A stretch of DNA of 6,108 bases from the NCBI GenBank assembly GCA_963553325.1, contig CAUVOF010000118.1:1-6108 (forward strand), given 5' to 3'. The notes beneath the pieces are model-generated. The model was not told the DNA's origin. It saw only the letters and a program-made list of their open reading frames with translations, and did not search any database. Shown here piece by piece: positions 6,000-6,108 of this stretch. Made by a program: the position numbers and the translations under genes. Source of the DNA: Cardiobacterium sp963553325. GTDB lineage: Bacteria; Pseudomonadota; Gammaproteobacteria; Cardiobacteriales; Cardiobacteriaceae. Position 1 is the first letter of the stretch; each line of letters begins with the position of its first letter.

Positions 6000-6108
6000 G
6001 GTTCTTCCTGCGGGCGTTTGGCGTAGCGCTGCGCCAGCACGGCGCAGATCATTAGCTGGATTTGGTGAAAGAGCATCAGCGGCAGGACGAGGATGCCGAC
6101 GCTGGCGG
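5996..6108 (-). CDS. C-terminal end of a YfeH-like bile-acid:Na+ symporter family (SBF-like) transporter, partial
   Basis: Only the last 36 codons and the stop are in the window; the 5' part lies beyond the right edge. The translation runs ASVGILVLPLMLFHQIQL followed by MICAVLAQRYAKRPQEEP. A hydrophobic membrane helix carries the motif LPLMLFHQIQLMICAVLA and ends in a short basic tail. From memory this matches the C-terminus of the SBF-like family (PF13593, E. coli YfeH), ten-helix inner-membrane proteins related to bile acid:sodium symporters whose substrate is mostly unknown. The TGA stop (5998-5996) overlaps the ATG of the downstream Nudix gene as ATGA, so the two are almost certainly co-transcribed and probably translationally coupled. 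Identification rests on a short tail, so the family call is moderate. Confidence 0.7.
   Translation of the reverse strand, partial: ASVGILVLPLMLFHQIQLMICAVLAQRYAKRPQEEP
6006..6009 (-). promoter_or_regulatory. Ribosome binding site of the Nudix gene, inside the upstream transporter gene
   Basis: AGGA on the minus strand lies 6 nt before ATG 5999 and within the last codons of the transporter gene. Together with the ATGA stop/start overlap this is the usual layout for translational coupling. Confidence 0.65.

Overview
The window looks like a chromosomal segment of a GC-rich (about 60% by eye) Gram-negative proteobacterium. The best clue is a RelA-type (p)ppGpp synthetase with the ExDD motif and a degenerate hydrolase domain, an arrangement typical of beta- and gammaproteobacteria. 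A ZitB-like zinc exporter and a YfeH-like transporter fit the same groups. I cannot name the genus. Cardiobacteriaceae-like or Neisseriaceae-like organisms are possible, but this is a guess. Neither the Neisseria nor the Haemophilus DNA uptake word was noticed.

Left block, minus strand, positions 1-3810: three genes run leftwards. First is an unrecognised 278-aa soluble-looking protein (2974-3810). Next is an unrecognised 350-aa protein with a hydrophobic N-terminus (1838-2890). Last is relA (1-1769, C-terminus cut off by the window edge). The gaps are short (83 and 68 nt). Each gap holds one copy of the same 35-nt palindromic element (1792-1826 and 2924-2958, 32/35 identical, same orientation), so the 350-aa gene is exactly bracketed by direct copies of an unidentified repeat. 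This is the most unusual structure in the window.

Centre, 3811-4144: a 334-nt divergent intergenic region. It holds a 5'-leader hairpin for the leftward gene, a GC-rich hairpin repeat followed by T's (3957-4003), and the probable promoter and strong ribosome binding site of the rightward gene.

Right block: a complete plus-strand cation diffusion facilitator zinc exporter (4145-5104, ZitB/CzcD type) meets, 28 nt away and convergently, a minus-strand Nudix hydrolase of the DUF4743 type (5133-5999). The Nudix start overlaps by 4 nt (ATGA) the stop of an upstream gene, of which only the last 36 codons are present (5996-6108). That tail looks like the C-terminus of a YfeH-like bile-acid:sodium-symporter-family transporter. 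The overlap suggests the transporter and the Nudix enzyme are translationally coupled.

Functionally the window combines the stringent response (relA), zinc efflux, and a probable transporter/Nudix pair, with two proteins of unknown function upstream of relA. I saw no tRNA, rRNA, CRISPR array or transposase.
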